Shown here one piece after another: positions 63,384-64,000 of a stretch of DNA of 64,000 nucleotides. Location: contig OY253651.1 in the NCBI GenBank assembly GCA_958009055.1, positions 186,001 to 250,000 on the forward strand, given 5' to 3'. Position numbers and translations under genes: made by a program. How positions within the stretch are numbered: position 1 is the stretch's first letter; each line of letters opens with the position of its first letter. The notes under the pieces were generated by a model. That model was given only the letters and a program-made list of their open reading frames with translations. It had not been told where the DNA came from and did no database searches. Origin of the DNA: Choricystis sp. odSpoLacu1 (Eukaryota; Chlorophyta; Trebouxiophyceae).

Positions 63384-64000
63384 TCAGACGTTGGTCGTCG
63401 CCAGCGCCCGCCGCCCTCCACCCGCCTCCACTCCCTTGCCCGCCACCGGCAGCGCGTTCTCGTCTCCGCCTTCTGACGACTGGCGAGCCGCGGCTGCCGC
63501 CGCCGCCCCCAGGGCCGCTGCCGCAGCCGCGTCGAGCGAGGCCAGTGCATCGCCCGCGCCGCGTCCGGCGTCGTCTGCGGCGGCGTCGCGGTCGGCGACA
63601 CGCTCGCAGGCGCTTTCCACGGCGGCTAGTAAGGCGGCGCGTGCGGCGGCGGCGGCTTCCACCCTGGCTGCCGCGTCTGCACGGGCACGTGCTGCCGCTG
63701 CATAATCAGCCTGCGCTGCGCCGCGCGCGGCCCACGGAGCGGCCCCCGCCGCCGCCAGGGCAGAGGCAGCTGCGTCCCGCCGCGCACACGCGCAATCCAA
63801 GGACGCGGCCGCCGCGTCGGCTTCCCGGCGCAGGGCGCAGAGGGCGGCTTCAGCACCATCACGCTCAGAGAGGAGACCTTCAAGACGCCGCGCTGCGCGC
63901 GCCGCCCCGGCCGCTGCCCGCCCCGCCGCCGCGGTGGCGTCGGCGGCCGCCACAGCAGCCGCGGTCAGGGAGGAGGGAGGGGCGGTGCGCAGGGTGGCTG
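63384..64000 (-). CDS. C-terminal part of an alanine-rich coiled-coil protein
   Basis: The minus-strand frame is open from the window edge to the stop at 63384, about 205 codons. It reads RRLEGLLSERDGAEAALCAL, RREADAAAASLDCACARRDA and ARADAAARVEAAAAARAALL, a heptad-like Ala/Arg/Glu/Asp coiled coil. It then passes into a polar tail with SSEGGDENALPVAGKGVEAG and ends LATTNV. The gene continues beyond base 64000, so the start and any N-terminal domain are unknown. The tail after the coiled coil is the only part with distinctive residues. Cytoskeletal or centrosomal proteins often end this way, but nothing here proves it. The stop lies 125 bases upstream of the ChlI start. Confidence 0.55.
   Translation of the reverse strand, partial: ATLRTAPPSSLTAAAVAAADATAAAGRAAAGAARAARRLEGLLSERDGAEAALCALRREADAAAASLDCACARRDAAASALAAAGAAPWAARGAAQADYAAAARARADAAARVEAAAAARAALLAAVESACERVADRDAAADDAGRGAGDALASLDAAAAAALGAAAAAAARQSSEGGDENALPVAGKGVEAGGGRRALATTNV

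Overview
This window is nuclear DNA of a green (chlorophyll b lineage) alga. Four things point that way: very G+C-rich sequence (not counted; clearly above 60% by eye); short spliceosomal introns starting GTGAGT, GTGCGT or GTAAGA and ending CAG or TAG after CT- or CA-rich tracts; nuclear genes for plastid proteins (EXECUTER, FtsH, chlorophyll synthase, Mg-chelatase ChlI); and plant-type versions of NDUFS5, Tim9 and an AUX1/LAX carrier. SAS-6 suggests that basal bodies are or were made. Prasinoderma-like or trebouxiophyte algae would fit, but the species is not established here.

Layout. 1-13 kb: C-terminus of an unknown gene, a membrane-anchored kinase (-), a RING-H2 protein (+), an F-box-like/LRR protein (+), POP5 (+), SAS-6 (+), a secreted beta-propeller-like protein (-) behind a large CA microsatellite, and a homeodomain protein (-). 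13-25 kb: a PAM2-motif candidate (-), EXECUTER (+), a spermidine-synthase-like methyltransferase (+), a Rab5-type GTPase (-), an AUX1/LAX carrier (+) and an unknown two-exon gene (+). 25-38 kb: an O-methyltransferase (-), a Pro-rich protein (+), 7-dehydrocholesterol reductase (-), a tandem pair from an HhH-like family whose first copy looks broken (+), splicing factor CWC25 (-), a peroxiredoxin-like protein (-), tripeptidyl peptidase II (+) and a DCC-family protein (-). 38-50 kb: SDA1 (-), an SnRK2-like kinase (+), TDP1 (-) with a truncated pseudogene copy beside it, a plastid membrane protein (+), the COMPASS subunit RBBP5 (-) and NDUFS5 (+). 50-64 kb: a TMEM50-family protein (-), a small coiled-coil gene (+), a guanylate kinase-SDR fusion (+), an F-box protein (-), ChlG (-), a SLATT-like two-TM protein (+), Tim9 (-), FtsH (+), an intron-containing tRNA-Leu (-), ChlI (-) and a partial coiled-coil protein (-).

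The genes are mostly ordinary housekeeping genes in no operon-like order. ChlG, FtsH and ChlI lie within 9 kb of each other, with EXECUTER 38 kb away. In plants these products meet at grana margins, where FtsH degrades EXECUTER1 during singlet-oxygen signalling. The most unusual items are the single-ORF guanylate kinase-SDR fusion, the SLATT-like protein, the AUX1/LAX carrier, and repeated strand-consistent GT-rich tracts just after stop codons.

Limits. Exon boundaries were set by hand from splice consensus and reading phase. Several genes change frame exactly at C or G runs of 8-14 bases, which may be sequence error. Family names come from recognised motifs, not from searches.
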